In this document: positions 1 through 9,059 of the stretch, one piece after another
How positions within the stretch are numbered: the first letter of the stretch is position 1
How the letters are laid out: the number at the start of each line of letters is the position of its first letter
DNA from: Acidithiobacillus sp.
GTDB lineage: Bacteria > Pseudomonadota > Gammaproteobacteria > Acidithiobacillales > Acidithiobacillaceae
Direction: 5' to 3'
Length of the DNA stretch: 63,089 nucleotides
Assembly: GCA_028697715.1 (NCBI GenBank)
Contig: JAQVDS010000016.1
Location: 1-63,089 of the forward strand
The notes under the pieces: model-generated
Databases searched by the model: none
What the model was told of the DNA's origin: nothing
Seen by the model: only the letters and a program-made list of their open reading frames with translations
Translations under genes and position numbers: made by a program

Positions 1-52
1 CATTGCTGCGTTATGATGCGAGTCTCAAGAAAATATCTGTGGACCGCCGACT

Positions 53-1339
53 ATGCGCAATCGCTATCTTCTATGTTCCGCCCTAGCCTTGCTACCGCTG
101 TACGGTCACGCCGATACCCTGGCGCAGATCATCAGGAATGGTTCTGTGAGTGGGGACATTCGCTCCTATTACTTCAGCAAACTATACGGCGCACCGAAGA
201 AGGAAAATGAGGATGCCTACAGTCTGGGCGGTATTCTCAATGCCCGGACCGGGAGCTTGGACGGTTTCAGCGCTGGGGTGAGTTTTTTTACTGCCAATAG
301 CCTGGGTACCCACGGCAGCGACAGCAAAAACGTGGATACCACCCTGATGGGCATTGCGCCATCCATCAATGCCTTGGGCCAGGCCTATTTGCAGTATGAG
401 ATGCCCAAGCGTCTGCTCATCCGGGTCGGCAATCAGGTCATCAATACCCCGTGGATGGGACCGCGCGACTCCCGCATGTTGCCCCAGACCTTCCAGGGTG
501 TATTTGTCGAGCTGCAGCCTTTGCCGGGCCTGAAGATCGAAGGCATGCGCATCTTCCGCTGGAAGAGCCGGACCTCCGACGATTACTATCGCGACAATCT
601 CTATTACCCAAGCAACTATGACGAAGACCCTCTGTACGGGGTGAAAAAGGTGGGGCTCAAGGCGGATACGCCGGCCAGCAATGGCACGTTGGCGTTTGGT
701 GCCCAATACTCTGCTATGGGCGCCAAGTTGTCGGCTTGGTACTACAACTTCTATCAGTTCGCCAACCTGTTCTATGGCAGCGCTCAATACGGCCTGAAGA
801 TGGGCAGTGTTACTCCCTACCTCGCGGGACAGTTTTTGCGGGAGTGGGAAAGCAGCGGGATTCTGCAAAATTACCACGCGAAGCTCTTTGGGCAAGAAGG
901 GACGGTGAACGCCACTCTCTGGGGCCTGAAGGCGGGAGTGAAGATTCCCCATGCCAATCTCTTCTTTGCCTACAACCAGCTCAACCCGCACGCCGACAGT
1001 TTCGGCGGTGGTGCCATCGTTTCCCCCTATGGCAATTATACCGCCATGTATGCCTCCTTCATGACGAACAATCTTCTGGCCTTTGGTCCCGGGCATGCCT
1101 GGCGCCTGGGTGCAGCCCTCGACGCGTGGCAAAAACAGATCCGTTTCCTGGCCGGCTTTGCCCACTTCGACACCAATTATGAGGGCAAAACCGATGGTGT
1201 GTATCTGGATTTGACCTATTTCCCCATGCAGGTCAAAGGTCTGAGCATTCGCGACCGGGTGGCCATCGACAATGGTCTGGCGGCCTATGACGGCCATTCT
1301 TTTATTTATAACCGCCTGATGCTGCAGTATGCCTTCTGA
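53..1339 (+). CDS. OprD-like outer-membrane porin
   Basis: A 428-residue protein with a signal peptide (about residues 1–20, cut near GHA-DT), alternating aromatic/polar stretches typical of beta strands, many Tyr/Gly, and a C-terminal Phe (ends LQYAF) as in outer-membrane barrels. It resembles OprD-type substrate-selective porins. Its 3' end overlaps the start of the ABC ATPase gene by 11 bp, so it heads an import operon: the porin would admit the solute that the downstream binding protein captures. The solute cannot be read from the sequence. Start ATG 53 is chosen because the signal peptide begins there. Confidence 0.8.
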   Translation: MRNRYLLCSALALLPLYGHADTLAQIIRNGSVSGDIRSYYFSKLYGAPKKENEDAYSLGGILNARTGSLDGFSAGVSFFTANSLGTHGSDSKNVDTTLMGIAPSINALGQAYLQYEMPKRLLIRVGNQVINTPWMGPRDSRMLPQTFQGVFVELQPLPGLKIEGMRIFRWKSRTSDDYYRDNLYYPSNYDEDPLYGVKKVGLKADTPASNGTLAFGAQYSAMGAKLSAWYYNFYQFANLFYGSAQYGLKMGSVTPYLAGQFLREWESSGILQNYHAKLFGQEGTVNATLWGLKAGVKIPHANLFFAYNQLNPHADSFGGGAIVSPYGNYTAMYASFMTNNLLAFGPGHAWRLGAALDAWQKQIRFLAGFAHFDTNYEGKTDGVYLDLTYFPMQVKGLSIRDRVAIDNGLAAYDGHSFIYNRLMLQYAF

Positions 1340-2414
1340 CGCGCCGGCGGGGCTGCAGATCGAGGGCTTGCAAGTCGAATTGGGTGGGCGACCCATACTC
1401 GCAGACGTCCATTTGCAGCAGGCGGCGGGTAGCTACGCCTGTCTGCTGGGAGAATCCGGGTCGGGCAAAAGTACTTTGCTGGCGGTCATTGCGGGCCTGT
1501 TGCGTCCGCAACGAGGAACGATTTCTGTTCATGGCCAGCAGGTGAACGGGGATGGCATCTTCATCGCCCCAGAGCGACGGCAGATTGGCATGGTGTTTCA
1601 GGACGCCGCTCTCTGGCCGCACCTGACCGTGCTCAAGAATGTACTCTACCCACTGCGCGCGCGTCGGCAGGCGGTAGACAAGACCCGGGCCCTGGCCCTG
1701 TTGGAGCGCATGGCCATACCTGCCGCCGCTGCTCGCCGGCGACCCCACGAGCTTTCGGGGGGACAACAGCAGCGTGTCGCCATTGCCCGGGCCATCATTG
1801 CCAAACCCCGCATCGTGTTGCTGGACGAGCCGCTCTCGGCGCTCGATCACGGCGTGCGCGAGAACTTGCGTGAATTTCTCCACGAGCTCTTTGCCGAGGA
1901 AGGCATCACGGCCCTGCACGTGACCCATGATCCGAGCGAGGCCTTTTATCTGGGACACCGGGTCGGCGTTTTGAATGCCGGCCATCTGGAACAGTGGGAC
2001 AGTCCGGAGAGCTTATACCAGCAGCCGGCGAGCCTGGTGGTGGCGCGCCTGGGTGGTTCGGTGCGGGCCCTGCATGTGCCGGTTTTGCAGCATGCGGGAA
2101 AGCAGGCCCTGATCCACTGGGAAGGTCGCCGCTGGCCGGTACCGGCATCTGCGGGGTTGAATGGCGCGACGCGCGCCACCCTGCTGTTGCGGCCAAACGA
2201 TCTGGAAATCGATAAAGCACCCAGCGATGCCCCCGAGGCAACGGTGCGCCATGCTCACTGGCACGAAGGCCGTTATCTGTTGACGTTGCAGGCCACTGAT
2301 GGCCAGGAGTTTCTCGCCCAGTCCCGCCGGGGGGATCTGGGACCGCGCCGGTGGCATCTGCGCCCCGATCACGGTTGGTGTATTCCCGTGCAGTCTTCCG
2401 CAAACGACCGATAG
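1329..2414 (+). CDS. ABC transporter ATP-binding protein (Fbp/Pot type)
   Basis: A 361-residue import ATPase. Walker A GESGSGKST lies at residues 41–49, the signature LSGGQQQR near 141 and Walker B LLDEP near 164. The C-terminal third (after about residue 230) looks like the TOBE regulatory domain of the FbpC/PotA subfamily. It energises the permease encoded two genes downstream. The start overlaps the porin stop, so translation is probably coupled. The subfamily serves Fe3+, polyamines, thiamine, phosphonates or sugar phosphates; the ATPase alone does not discriminate. Confidence 0.88.
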   Translation: MPSDAPAGLQIEGLQVELGGRPILADVHLQQAAGSYACLLGESGSGKSTLLAVIAGLLRPQRGTISVHGQQVNGDGIFIAPERRQIGMVFQDAALWPHLTVLKNVLYPLRARRQAVDKTRALALLERMAIPAAAARRRPHELSGGQQQRVAIARAIIAKPRIVLLDEPLSALDHGVRENLREFLHELFAEEGITALHVTHDPSEAFYLGHRVGVLNAGHLEQWDSPESLYQQPASLVVARLGGSVRALHVPVLQHAGKQALIHWEGRRWPVPASAGLNGATRATLLLRPNDLEIDKAPSDAPEATVRHAHWHEGRYLLTLQATDGQEFLAQSRRGDLGPRRWHLRPDHGWCIPVQSSANDR

Positions 2415-2424
2415 GAGTGCTTCG

Positions 2425-3402
2425 ATGAAACGTCTAGTGATTGCCCTGCTGGGTCTGGGTCTGGCCAGTGCCGCCCATGCCGCTACCCTCACCCTCTACA
2501 GTGCCGCCCCGGCTACCCTGGCCAAATCCCTTGCCGCCGCCTTCGAAAAGAAGACTGGGGATCATGTCGAGGTCTGGACCTCCAGCACCGGCAAGGTCAT
2601 GGCGCGTCTGGCCGCCGAAGCCAATCATCCCCATGCCGATGTCGTGATGGTCGCCGGCTGGTCGGCAGGACTGGATCTGGCGAAGCAGGGAATGGTCTAC
2701 CCGTACCATCCGGCGGCTATCGAGAAGACCCTGGTCAAGCCCGCTCAGGTATCCGCTCCTTTCCTGCCCTATGGCCTGGATACCGTATCGATGGTCTTCA
2801 ACACCAAGGCCCTGCCTGCAGGTGCCAAGTTGCCCGATAGCTGGTTTGCCCTGACCCAGCCTGAGTGGAAAGACCGGATTACGGCACCGAATCCGCTGTT
2901 ATCCGGCACCGCTTCGAGCTTCCTGGTGGCGTTTGTGGATCGGTATGGCAACAAGGCCTGGCAGTTTTTGCAGGATCTGAAGGCCAACGGCACGGTATGG
3001 CCGGGTACCAATCATGCGGCGTTGTTGCCAGTACTCTCGGGCGAGCGCAGCGGCATGCTGGAGTGTGTGGGGCATGCCGCCGTCGCCGCCAAGGCGCAGG
3101 GCAATTCGGTCTCTCTGGTCTATCCCAAAGAAAGCACGATCGTCATCCCACGGCCGATCATGATTCTCAAATCTGCCCCGGATAAGAAGCTGGCAGAGCA
3201 GTTTGTCGACTTTGCGATGTCTCCGGCGGGGCAAAAGCTGGTCGCCAAAAACAATCTCTATCCTGCCCTGCAAGGGGTTCCGGCCAAGCCAATCATGGCC
3301 AAGATGGGCAGTTTCAAGGTGAGCTCCGTCGACTGGGCGAAACTGGCAGCGACGCAGCCTGCCGTGTTGGCGCGCTTCAAGAAGGATATTCTGGATCAGT
3401 GA
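2425..3402 (+). CDS. Periplasmic substrate-binding protein, FbpA/AfuA-like
   Basis: 325 residues with a signal peptide (1 to about 19, ending AHA). The mature start TLTLYSA is typical of type II binding proteins of the FbpA/AfuA/2-aminoethylphosphonate group. Start ATG 2425 has a good AGGAG ribosome site; an upstream in-frame start at 2299 lies inside the ATPase gene and would spoil the signal peptide. The adjacent-tyrosine pair that binds iron in classical FbpA is not evident in the C-terminal half (the local sequence reads VGHAAVAAK), so a non-iron ligand is at least as likely. Its stop overlaps the permease GTG. Confidence 0.82.
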   Translation: MKRLVIALLGLGLASAAHAATLTLYSAAPATLAKSLAAAFEKKTGDHVEVWTSSTGKVMARLAAEANHPHADVVMVAGWSAGLDLAKQGMVYPYHPAAIEKTLVKPAQVSAPFLPYGLDTVSMVFNTKALPAGAKLPDSWFALTQPEWKDRITAPNPLLSGTASSFLVAFVDRYGNKAWQFLQDLKANGTVWPGTNHAALLPVLSGERSGMLECVGHAAVAAKAQGNSVSLVYPKESTIVIPRPIMILKSAPDKKLAEQFVDFAMSPAGQKLVAKNNLYPALQGVPAKPIMAKMGSFKVSSVDWAKLAATQPAVLARFKKDILDQ

Positions 3403-5021
3403 GCCGCCTTTTCAATCATCTGCTGGTCTACCTCATCCTGGGGGTGCTGGTTTTAGCCCCCCTGGGGGCCATCATCTACGAGGCGCTGCAGCCGAGTGCT
3501 GGTCAGGTGCATGGGATCGCCCTGCTGCAACTCGGGGTCGACCAGCAGTTTCTAAAGTCCTTGTCCGGAACTCTGGGGATGGCCGGTCTGGCCGTCCTCT
3601 TTTCCCTGCCCATGGGGCTGGGCCTGGCCTTGCTCTTGTATTTCGTGCCACCGCGTCTCAGCCCCCTCTGGGAGGCGCTGATCCTGATTCCGTTTCTCAT
3701 TCCTCCGTATCTGACCGCCGAGGCCTGGAGCCTCTTGACCGGACCCGTAGGAATGATCGAGCAGCTGACTGCCTGGCAAGCGTTGGGCACAACGCTCGAA
3801 GAGTTTTTGTTCTCGCTGGCCGGCATGGGCATGGTGATGGCCCTGCATCTCACTCCCTTGGTCTATATCCTGCTGCGAGCCGCCCTCGAGAATGGCAATC
3901 CGCGCTTGCTACAGGCAGCGCGGGTACATGGGTCCTCGGCCCTGGGTGCCTTTCGTTTGGGTATTCTGCCGCTACTGTTGCCCGCGCTGGCCGCAGCAGG
4001 ACTGTTGGTCTTTCTCGACACCTCGGCAGAGTTTGGCGTGCCGGCCCTGCTGGCAGGCTATGCCGGAGTGCAGGTGCTCAGCACGAGCATCGAGGGGGCC
4101 ACCAACGTCTGGCCGGTGGACCTACCCAAGGCCTCGGCCATTGGCCTGATCCTCTGTGCCCTGGGGGTGCTGGTCTGGTTTCTCTACCGGCCACTGGTGC
4201 GGAACAACGAGGGACGCATCCAGCGCCGTGCGCCAGCGCGCCGGGTATGGTGGAGTATCTTGCCGATTTCGATCTTTGCGCTGATCGGGATGATTCTGCC
4301 GTTGGCTGCGGTGGTTGCAGTTTCCCTGGAAAAGGCCCTGAGCGTGGGACTGCGGGGGAGCAATTTTACTTGGCACCATTATCACCATGTGCTCTCCCAC
4401 AGCTCTTCTGGCCTCTCAGCCCTGGAGACCAGTCTCAGACTCTCCGCCCTGGTAGCGGTGTTTGGTATGGCATCGGCCTTGCTGGCCGCTAATCTGGTCC
4501 GCAAGGGTGGGCGCATCGCTGCCCTCGTCGATCTGCTGGCAACGCTGCCCATGGCCATCCCCGGCGTGGTGCTGGCGGTGGGCATGATCCTGTTCTGGAA
4601 TGCCCCCTGGAACCAGCTTCCGGTCTTTGGACATCCAATCATCCTGGCCGTGGCCTATGCGACGGGAACTTTTCCCTTTGCCATCCGTTATGCCCGTACC
4701 GGTCTTGCGCAAATTCCCCCGCGCCTGGAGCAGGCGGGCCGGGTCCACGGCGGCTCACCCTTGCACTCGGTCTTGCGGATTCAGATACCTTCGCTTTGGC
4801 CCATGCTGGTGGGTGGAGCGACGGTGGTGTTCGCCCTGTCGATGCGGGAGCTGGTGGCCTCACTGATGCTGCAGCCGGCGGGCGTGCAGGTCATTTCTAC
4901 CTATATCTACGGAAATTTTCGGCAGGGAACCATTGGTAATGGTATGGCCCTGTCGGTCATTGGCATTTTCAGTTCGGCGCTCATTCTCGGTCTGGCCCGG
5001 GGAGCGCTACTTCGTCGCTAA
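3399..5021 (+). CDS. ABC transporter fused permease, FbpB-like
   Basis: 540 residues, very hydrophobic, made of two homologous permease halves with about six membrane segments each. Each half carries the cytoplasmic coupling loop that docks on the ATPase: QAARVHGSS near residue 170 and QAGRVHGGS near 446. The GTG start overlaps the previous TGA (GTGA), a sign of coupled translation. Together with the two preceding genes it completes a single importer of the iron/phosphonate/phosphosugar class. It is intact and of normal length. Confidence 0.87.
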   Translation: MSRLFNHLLVYLILGVLVLAPLGAIIYEALQPSAGQVHGIALLQLGVDQQFLKSLSGTLGMAGLAVLFSLPMGLGLALLLYFVPPRLSPLWEALILIPFLIPPYLTAEAWSLLTGPVGMIEQLTAWQALGTTLEEFLFSLAGMGMVMALHLTPLVYILLRAALENGNPRLLQAARVHGSSALGAFRLGILPLLLPALAAAGLLVFLDTSAEFGVPALLAGYAGVQVLSTSIEGATNVWPVDLPKASAIGLILCALGVLVWFLYRPLVRNNEGRIQRRAPARRVWWSILPISIFALIGMILPLAAVVAVSLEKALSVGLRGSNFTWHHYHHVLSHSSSGLSALETSLRLSALVAVFGMASALLAANLVRKGGRIAALVDLLATLPMAIPGVVLAVGMILFWNAPWNQLPVFGHPIILAVAYATGTFPFAIRYARTGLAQIPPRLEQAGRVHGGSPLHSVLRIQIPSLWPMLVGGATVVFALSMRELVASLMLQPAGVQVISTYIYGNFRQGTIGNGMALSVIGIFSSALILGLARGALLRR

Positions 5022-5040
5022 AACCATCAGGAGAAGCATC

Positions 5041-5175
5041 ATGCCCTGCCGCCGCCCTGTACTTTCTTTTTTCGCCTTGACCCTACTGACTGTCTTACCC
5101 TTGGCAGCCCAGGCCGTCCCTGCTGAAATCATCCTCGTGCGCCATGGCGAGAAGATCATTCCTTTTCAACTCTGA
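5041..5175 (+). pseudogene. Truncated secreted histidine phosphatase (5' fragment)
   Basis: A good AGGAG site precedes ATG 5041. The 44-codon reading frame encodes a signal peptide (ending AAQA) and then AEIILVRHGEK, the opening strand and RHG catalytic motif of the histidine phosphatase (phosphoglycerate-mutase-like) superfamily. The frame ends almost at once; the remaining 150 or so residues are missing and the DNA switches to the end of a minus-strand RND pump relic. It sits 19 bp after the permease, so it was probably the fifth gene of the porin/ABC operon, a periplasmic phosphatase acting on the imported compound or its precursor. It must now be non-functional. Confidence 0.75.
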
Positions 5176-5206
5176 TGCCATTAGTTTCTCTTTGTCTATA
5201 CTGTCT

Positions 5207-7033
5207 TCACCGTAGGCCCAGTCGCCGTTTTTGCCACAGGGCGTAGGGGGGGCAGGAATCACCAGCAGCGCCAGCAACGCGGCGCTGAACATGCCGCCCA
5301 CCATTGGCGCGGCGATACGCTTCATCACATCGGCATCGGCACCATGGCTGAACATGATGGGTAGGAGGCCGCCCACCACCAGGGTAAAGGTCATGGCCAA
5401 AGGCCGTAGGCGCAGCATGGTCCCCTCGATGACGGCAACCTGAAGGTCATGCCAGTCCTGCAAGGCGCCGCGGGCTTGGTGACGGATGAGGGCCTGATCC
5501 AGATAGAAGAGCATCACCACCCCGAATTCCGCCGCCACCCCCGCGAGGGCGATGAAACCCACCGCCACTGAGAGTTTGTAGCCGAGCCAGCAGCCGCCTA
5601 CCAGGGACAAGGGCAGGATGAGCAGGATGATGGCCACCTCGACCCAGTTCTTGAAGCTGAAGTAGAGGAGTAGGGCGATCAGGAGAATGACGGCAGGAAT
5701 GTCCAGTTCCAGGCGCTTGGCGGCCTGCTCCATGACTTGATACTGGTCTACCCAGGAGAGGGTATAAGCTCCCGGAAGATGGGCGGCTTGCGCAATCGCG
5801 GCCTTGGCGCGGTCGGTGCGGACGACGATGTAGCGGCCACCGGTGATCCGGGCCGCATAGGCGCTTTGGGTGCCGGGGACCTTCCGCAAAACCGTTTGGA
5901 TTTCCTGCCCCAGGCTGTACAGGGTAGCGAGATCCGTTCCGCCGACTTTGATGCCTAACGGCGTCTGGAGACCGGTAGTCAGCATATCCACCCACCCCTT
6001 GAGCGGCTGCGTCCAGATGTTGGACAGCCCGGGGATCTGCAGGGCTTCGTTCATCTCGCTTTATAGCTTGTGCATGGTCATCCTGGCGGGCCACTGGTCG
6101 GGATTCTTCAAATTCACCACCGTATCGAACATGGACAGAGGCGATTGATCCGTCGCTGTCTGAGCCCTCCCCGCCTCGCCGAAGACCGTCTCCACCTCGG
6201 GGAAGGTATTGAGGATGCGGTCCCTCTGCTGTAGGAGCGCGGCCGCTTGGCCGATGGAGACCGCTGGGTCCTGGGTAACCGGCATGTAGAGCAGCGTCCC
6301 CTCGTTCAGGGGCGGCATGAATTCCGATCCCAGGCGATTCCAGGGGTAATAGAAGGTGGCCGTGAGCAGCAGGGCGATGACCAGCATTATCCAGGGGGGG
6401 CGTAGGGCACCGTGGATTACCGGTCGGTAGAGAAAAGCCAAGGCCCGGTTCAGAGGGGGGTTGCTTTCCGGGAGAATGCGTCCGCGGATGAACCAGGCCA
6501 TGAGGGTGGGCACCAGGGTTACCGAAAGAATGGCGGCGGCCACCGAAAATGTCTTGGTGAAGGCGAGCGGTGCGAACAGCTTGCCCTCCTCGCCGCCCAG
6601 GGGTCGACGCCGGACTCCTTTTCGAGATGCTTGTGCATATTCTCGATCATGACCATGGGGGCATCCATCATGACGCCGATGGCGATGGCGATGCCGCCTA
6701 GGGACATGATGTTGGCGGGGATCCCCAGAAGCCACGTGATGAGGAAGGCGGCCAGTATCCCCAGCGAGGCATCCTCCAGGTCTTTTAGTGAACGGATGTA
6801 ACCCGAGGTGCGGACGATATAACTCGCTTCTCCCATGTCCACCACCGAGCTGCTGGTCTCCCCGTTAGCGGCCCGGATGGCGGCCTCCACCTCCGGCAGG
6901 GTCAGGTTGTAGGCGAGGAGTTTCTGCGGGTCCACCACCTGGTACTCCTGTACATGCCTCCTACCGTGGCCACCTCAGCGACACCGGAGATGCCCTGCAG
7001 CTCGTACTTGAGGAACCAGTTCTGCATCGCCGG
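5207..7033 (-). pseudogene. CusA/CzcA-type heavy-metal RND efflux pump relic
   Basis: Pieces align in order with the CusA family: WFLKYEL..VAEVATVGG, then VDPQKLLAYNLTLPEVE, NIMSLGGIAIAIGVM, LFAPLAFTKTF, LGSEFMPPLNEGTLLYMP and the C-terminal membrane block. Damage seen: the N-terminal third is absent; a one-base shift near 6945; an internal loss of about 100 codons near 6765 (SLKDLEDA joined to the TM segment before ANIMSLGG); a second loss with a frame change near 6600; an in-frame TAA at 6061–6063 between HKL and SEMNEALQ; and a frame change in a seven-base C run near 5252, after which the expected tail AYALWQKRRLGLR reads out to a stop at 5207. Non-functional. Confidence 0.87.
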
Positions 7034-7297
7034 ATGGGAAAATGTCACGAAGCTGGCCATTGCCGGGGCTGGGAAGGCCATTTCAGGAAGCCTCAAGCCC
7101 CCTGGCGCATGACCTTCTGCACAGATGGATATGCATTGACCGGACATCGCCCCGGCATGCGGGCCCATGTCCAGAGCACCCTGGCAATGAGGCATGGCTG
7201 TCATGGGCATGCCTGGTATACCAGCGCAGGAAACGCCGAACGGCATGGCCACTGCGGCATTGCTCATCCATGTTCCGAGGAGGAACATGGCCAGCAA
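7034..7297 (-). pseudogene. Cys/His/Met-rich small exported protein remnant fused to cusA relic
   Basis: The frame opens at TTG 7297 (ATG at 7288), just after the glutaredoxin-like gene, with a hydrophobic leader (LLALLAMFLLG) followed by a stretch rich in Cys, His and Met (SCAGIPGMPM, MPHCQGALDM, QCISICAEGH). This recalls the small periplasmic proteins found beside copper-resistance genes (CopL/DUF2946-like), but I cannot confirm the family. The frame continues without a stop into the CusA-like segment at about 7033, so the original 3' end was lost by fusion. Context suggests a metal-response role before decay. Confidence 0.4.
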
Positions 7298-7354
7298 GGC
7301 GAGCAGGGGAAAATGTCGACGGATTCTCTGCGTATCGATGTCAGGAGGTTTTGG

Positions 7355-7605
7355 TCAGCCGATGGCGTTGAGGGCAATGTCGAGCTTTGCTTTTTGCTCG
7401 GCGAAAGTGCCATAAAAAAGGTATTGCCAATGACGGTGATGGGCGCTATGCGCACTCCGTAGCGCGCCTTGGCCTCGTCGGCCACCCCGGGGATGGTGAT
7501 GTCCCTCTCCTCGAAGGCCAGTTCGCGGTCTCCAAGGTAGCGTTTGACGGCGGCACAATCCGGGCAGCCCGGACTGGTATAGAGCACTATCTTGGTATGA
7601 GTCAT
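7355..7605 (-). pseudogene. Glutaredoxin-like protein, frameshifted
   Basis: Reads VLYTSPGCPDC (thioredoxin-fold CxxC), then a cis-Pro region IAPITVIGN and, in the next frame, YGTFAEQKAKLDIALNAIG with stop at 7355. Together this is a normal glutaredoxin/NrdH-like protein of about 83 residues. The two halves are separated by a missing base in a run of six T (minus strand) near 7420. Without the correction the frame runs on into the next gene. It could be a true pseudogene or a sequencing error in the homopolymer, but the neighbouring cusA relic favours real decay. Start ATG 7605. Confidence 0.72.
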
Positions 7606-7696
7606 GATCTATCCTCCCGCTTCAAAGGCCATATTGCCGAGCGCTGCACTATTCCATGATGTCATTCGCCACTTGCCGTGCCGTCCCCGCAACCGA

Positions 7697-8092
7697 TCAG
7701 CCGGCTACGCTATCGCGCACCCGTAGCAGCCTGGCACGCACCGCTTTACTGAGAGCGGTCACCTGCGGGTTGTCGACCATGCCGAGCACCGCAGCGGGGT
7801 CCATGAAAGCCACCATGACCTGGCCGTCGGCTTCTTCCCGGACAATGACGTTGCAGGGTAGCAGCAACCCGATGTCGGGGTCGGCTGCGATCGCCTGATG
7901 AGCAAACTGGGGGTTACACGCCCCTAGGATCTTGTAGGGCCGCGAATCAATCCCGAGCTTGGCCTTGAAGGTTGCGGCTACGTCGATCTCGGTCAGTACG
8001 CCGAAGCCTTCCGCTTTGAGGGCCTCCGTAACTTTTGCGAGGGCTGCCGGAAAAGATCCGGCGGTCGTGGTGGAAAAGGCATACATCGTCAT
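7697..8092 (-). CDS. DUF302 family protein
   Basis: 131 residues (MYAFSTTTAGSF..AKVTEALKAEGFGVLTEID..) matching the DUF302 fold, with the conserved YKILGACNP and the LLPCNVIVRE strand. Start ATG 8092 has AAGGAG seven bases upstream; the upstream in-frame ATG at 8113 lacks a site. DUF302 proteins have no firmly established reaction and often accompany metal or sulfur metabolism genes. Here it is the first gene downstream of a MerR-type promoter and the only intact member of the decayed metal-resistance block. Confidence 0.8.
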   Translation of the reverse strand: MTMYAFSTTTAGSFPAALAKVTEALKAEGFGVLTEIDVAATFKAKLGIDSRPYKILGACNPQFAHQAIAADPDIGLLLPCNVIVREEADGQVMVAFMDPAAVLGMVDNPQVTALSKAVRARLLRVRDSVAG

Positions 8093-8207
8093 GAAGTTGC
8101 TCCTTAATATCAATCGCGATTGCCCTCAAGCACCTGGCATTGCGGTCGCAGGCCGGCTACCCCTTGTCATAGCGGCTTGAGGCGCCTCCTTCTAGTCTTC
8201 GATGGCT

Positions 8208-8242
8208 ATCTTAGACCTTGAAGTACGCTCCGGAGTCAAGGT
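8208..8242 (-). promoter_or_regulatory. MerR-type promoter with long spacer and perfect dyad
   Basis: On the minus strand a -35 TTGACT (8234–8239) and a -10 TAAGAT (8208–8213) are separated by 20 bp, too long for unaided RNA polymerase and typical of MerR-family control. A perfect 7-bp inverted repeat (ACCTTGA at 8215–8221, TCAAGGT at 8236–8242) spans the spacer. It points toward the DUF302 gene 116 bp downstream. No merR-like gene lies next to it. Confidence 0.65.
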
Positions 8243-8358
8243 GTGAAATTAACCCAAAAGCGCCTGGTAATCGGCCTGGGTTCGGCTAATGTGATAGGTG
8301 TTTTAGGACCATATCCGCCAATCAGCCAAGTGCCTGCTGCAAGAAAGGAGGGGCGGAT

Positions 8359-8460
8359 TCAAGTTTGAAGCACAACACCTGCGCGTAATTCACTGACTTG
8401 TTGTGCCATGACTTCGGCGGGGGTCCGGAATCCTAGCGGCTTCCTCCCGGCAAAGGCGGA
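8359..8460 (-). mobile_element. IS30-like transposase C-terminal remnant
   Basis: One minus-strand frame reads GRKPLGFRTPAEVMAQQV and ends GVVLQT-stop at 8359, the characteristic end of IS30-family (DDE) transposases, where RPRK.LG.(R/K)TP.EV precedes VALQT. Only about 35 codons survive and no upstream catalytic DDE region is visible. It lies at the edge of the decayed metal-resistance block and may mark one of the rearrangements that trimmed it. Confidence 0.6.
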
Positions 8461-9059
8461 GCCCGCCAGTCGGAAGCGAGTCTTGCATGGGGCCGGTAAC
8501 GGACCTCTTGAAGCGTAGACAGCGGGCACTAACGCCGTGTGGTAGCCTCGAAATCATGATCGCCGAAGTCTTCACTGTGCTGGTTGTGGGGACAGCATCG
8601 GGATACCCGCTACGGCCAGGGTATCGTGATTCGACCGGGGTCTTGGAGCATGGCATAGGTGCAGGAGGGGCCACCAGGGAACCTGTGAGATCCCGTTGTG
8701 ACCGTAGATATTGAGCCGGGTTTGGGTGTGTCGGCAAAGAAAAGACTCCCGGCCCTGCGGTGGACATGGCAACCGCAGGGAGCGCATCGGCGAACACGAA
8801 GGGCCAGAACCTACGGAAACCCAAGGCGAAGACATAAGTTGAGGGCTAACAGCGAAGTGTTTCAGTATTGTGAACATTTGATGACAACATCATGATATTT
8901 TGGATTTTCTTTTTATGGGTGCATAAACGCATTCAGAAGATGAGCGAGGTTTGTCGCTGCGACCGACAACCTGAGCCAGCATCACCCCCAGTCTGGACGC
9001 TGCTGCTGCGACTGGTTACCCTTGCACAAAGCAGCCAAGATCGGGAAGGCCATACCAGC
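8461..9059 (+). other. Non-coding or degraded stretch upstream of rmlA
   Basis: About 600 bp with only short, unconvincing frames on both strands. The part from 8470 to 8870 is GC-rich with several short inverted segments and a style reminiscent of the structured 5' half of bacterial group II introns, but I see no reverse transcriptase and cannot support that call. The last 170 bp are AT-richer and precede rmlA; the in-frame extension of rmlA to 8892 is not family-like. Confidence 0.3.

Noticed and set aside
182..1396. A 404-codon frame antisense to the porin
   Set aside because: It is a shadow of the porin frame with no ribosome site or recognisable domain.
2299..2424. Upstream start for the substrate-binding protein
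   Set aside because: It lies inside the ATPase gene and would hide the signal peptide; ATG 2425 has a proper ribosome site.
8892..9059. N-terminal extension of rmlA
   Set aside because: The family N-terminus begins at ATG 9060; the extension is dissimilar to any RmlA.
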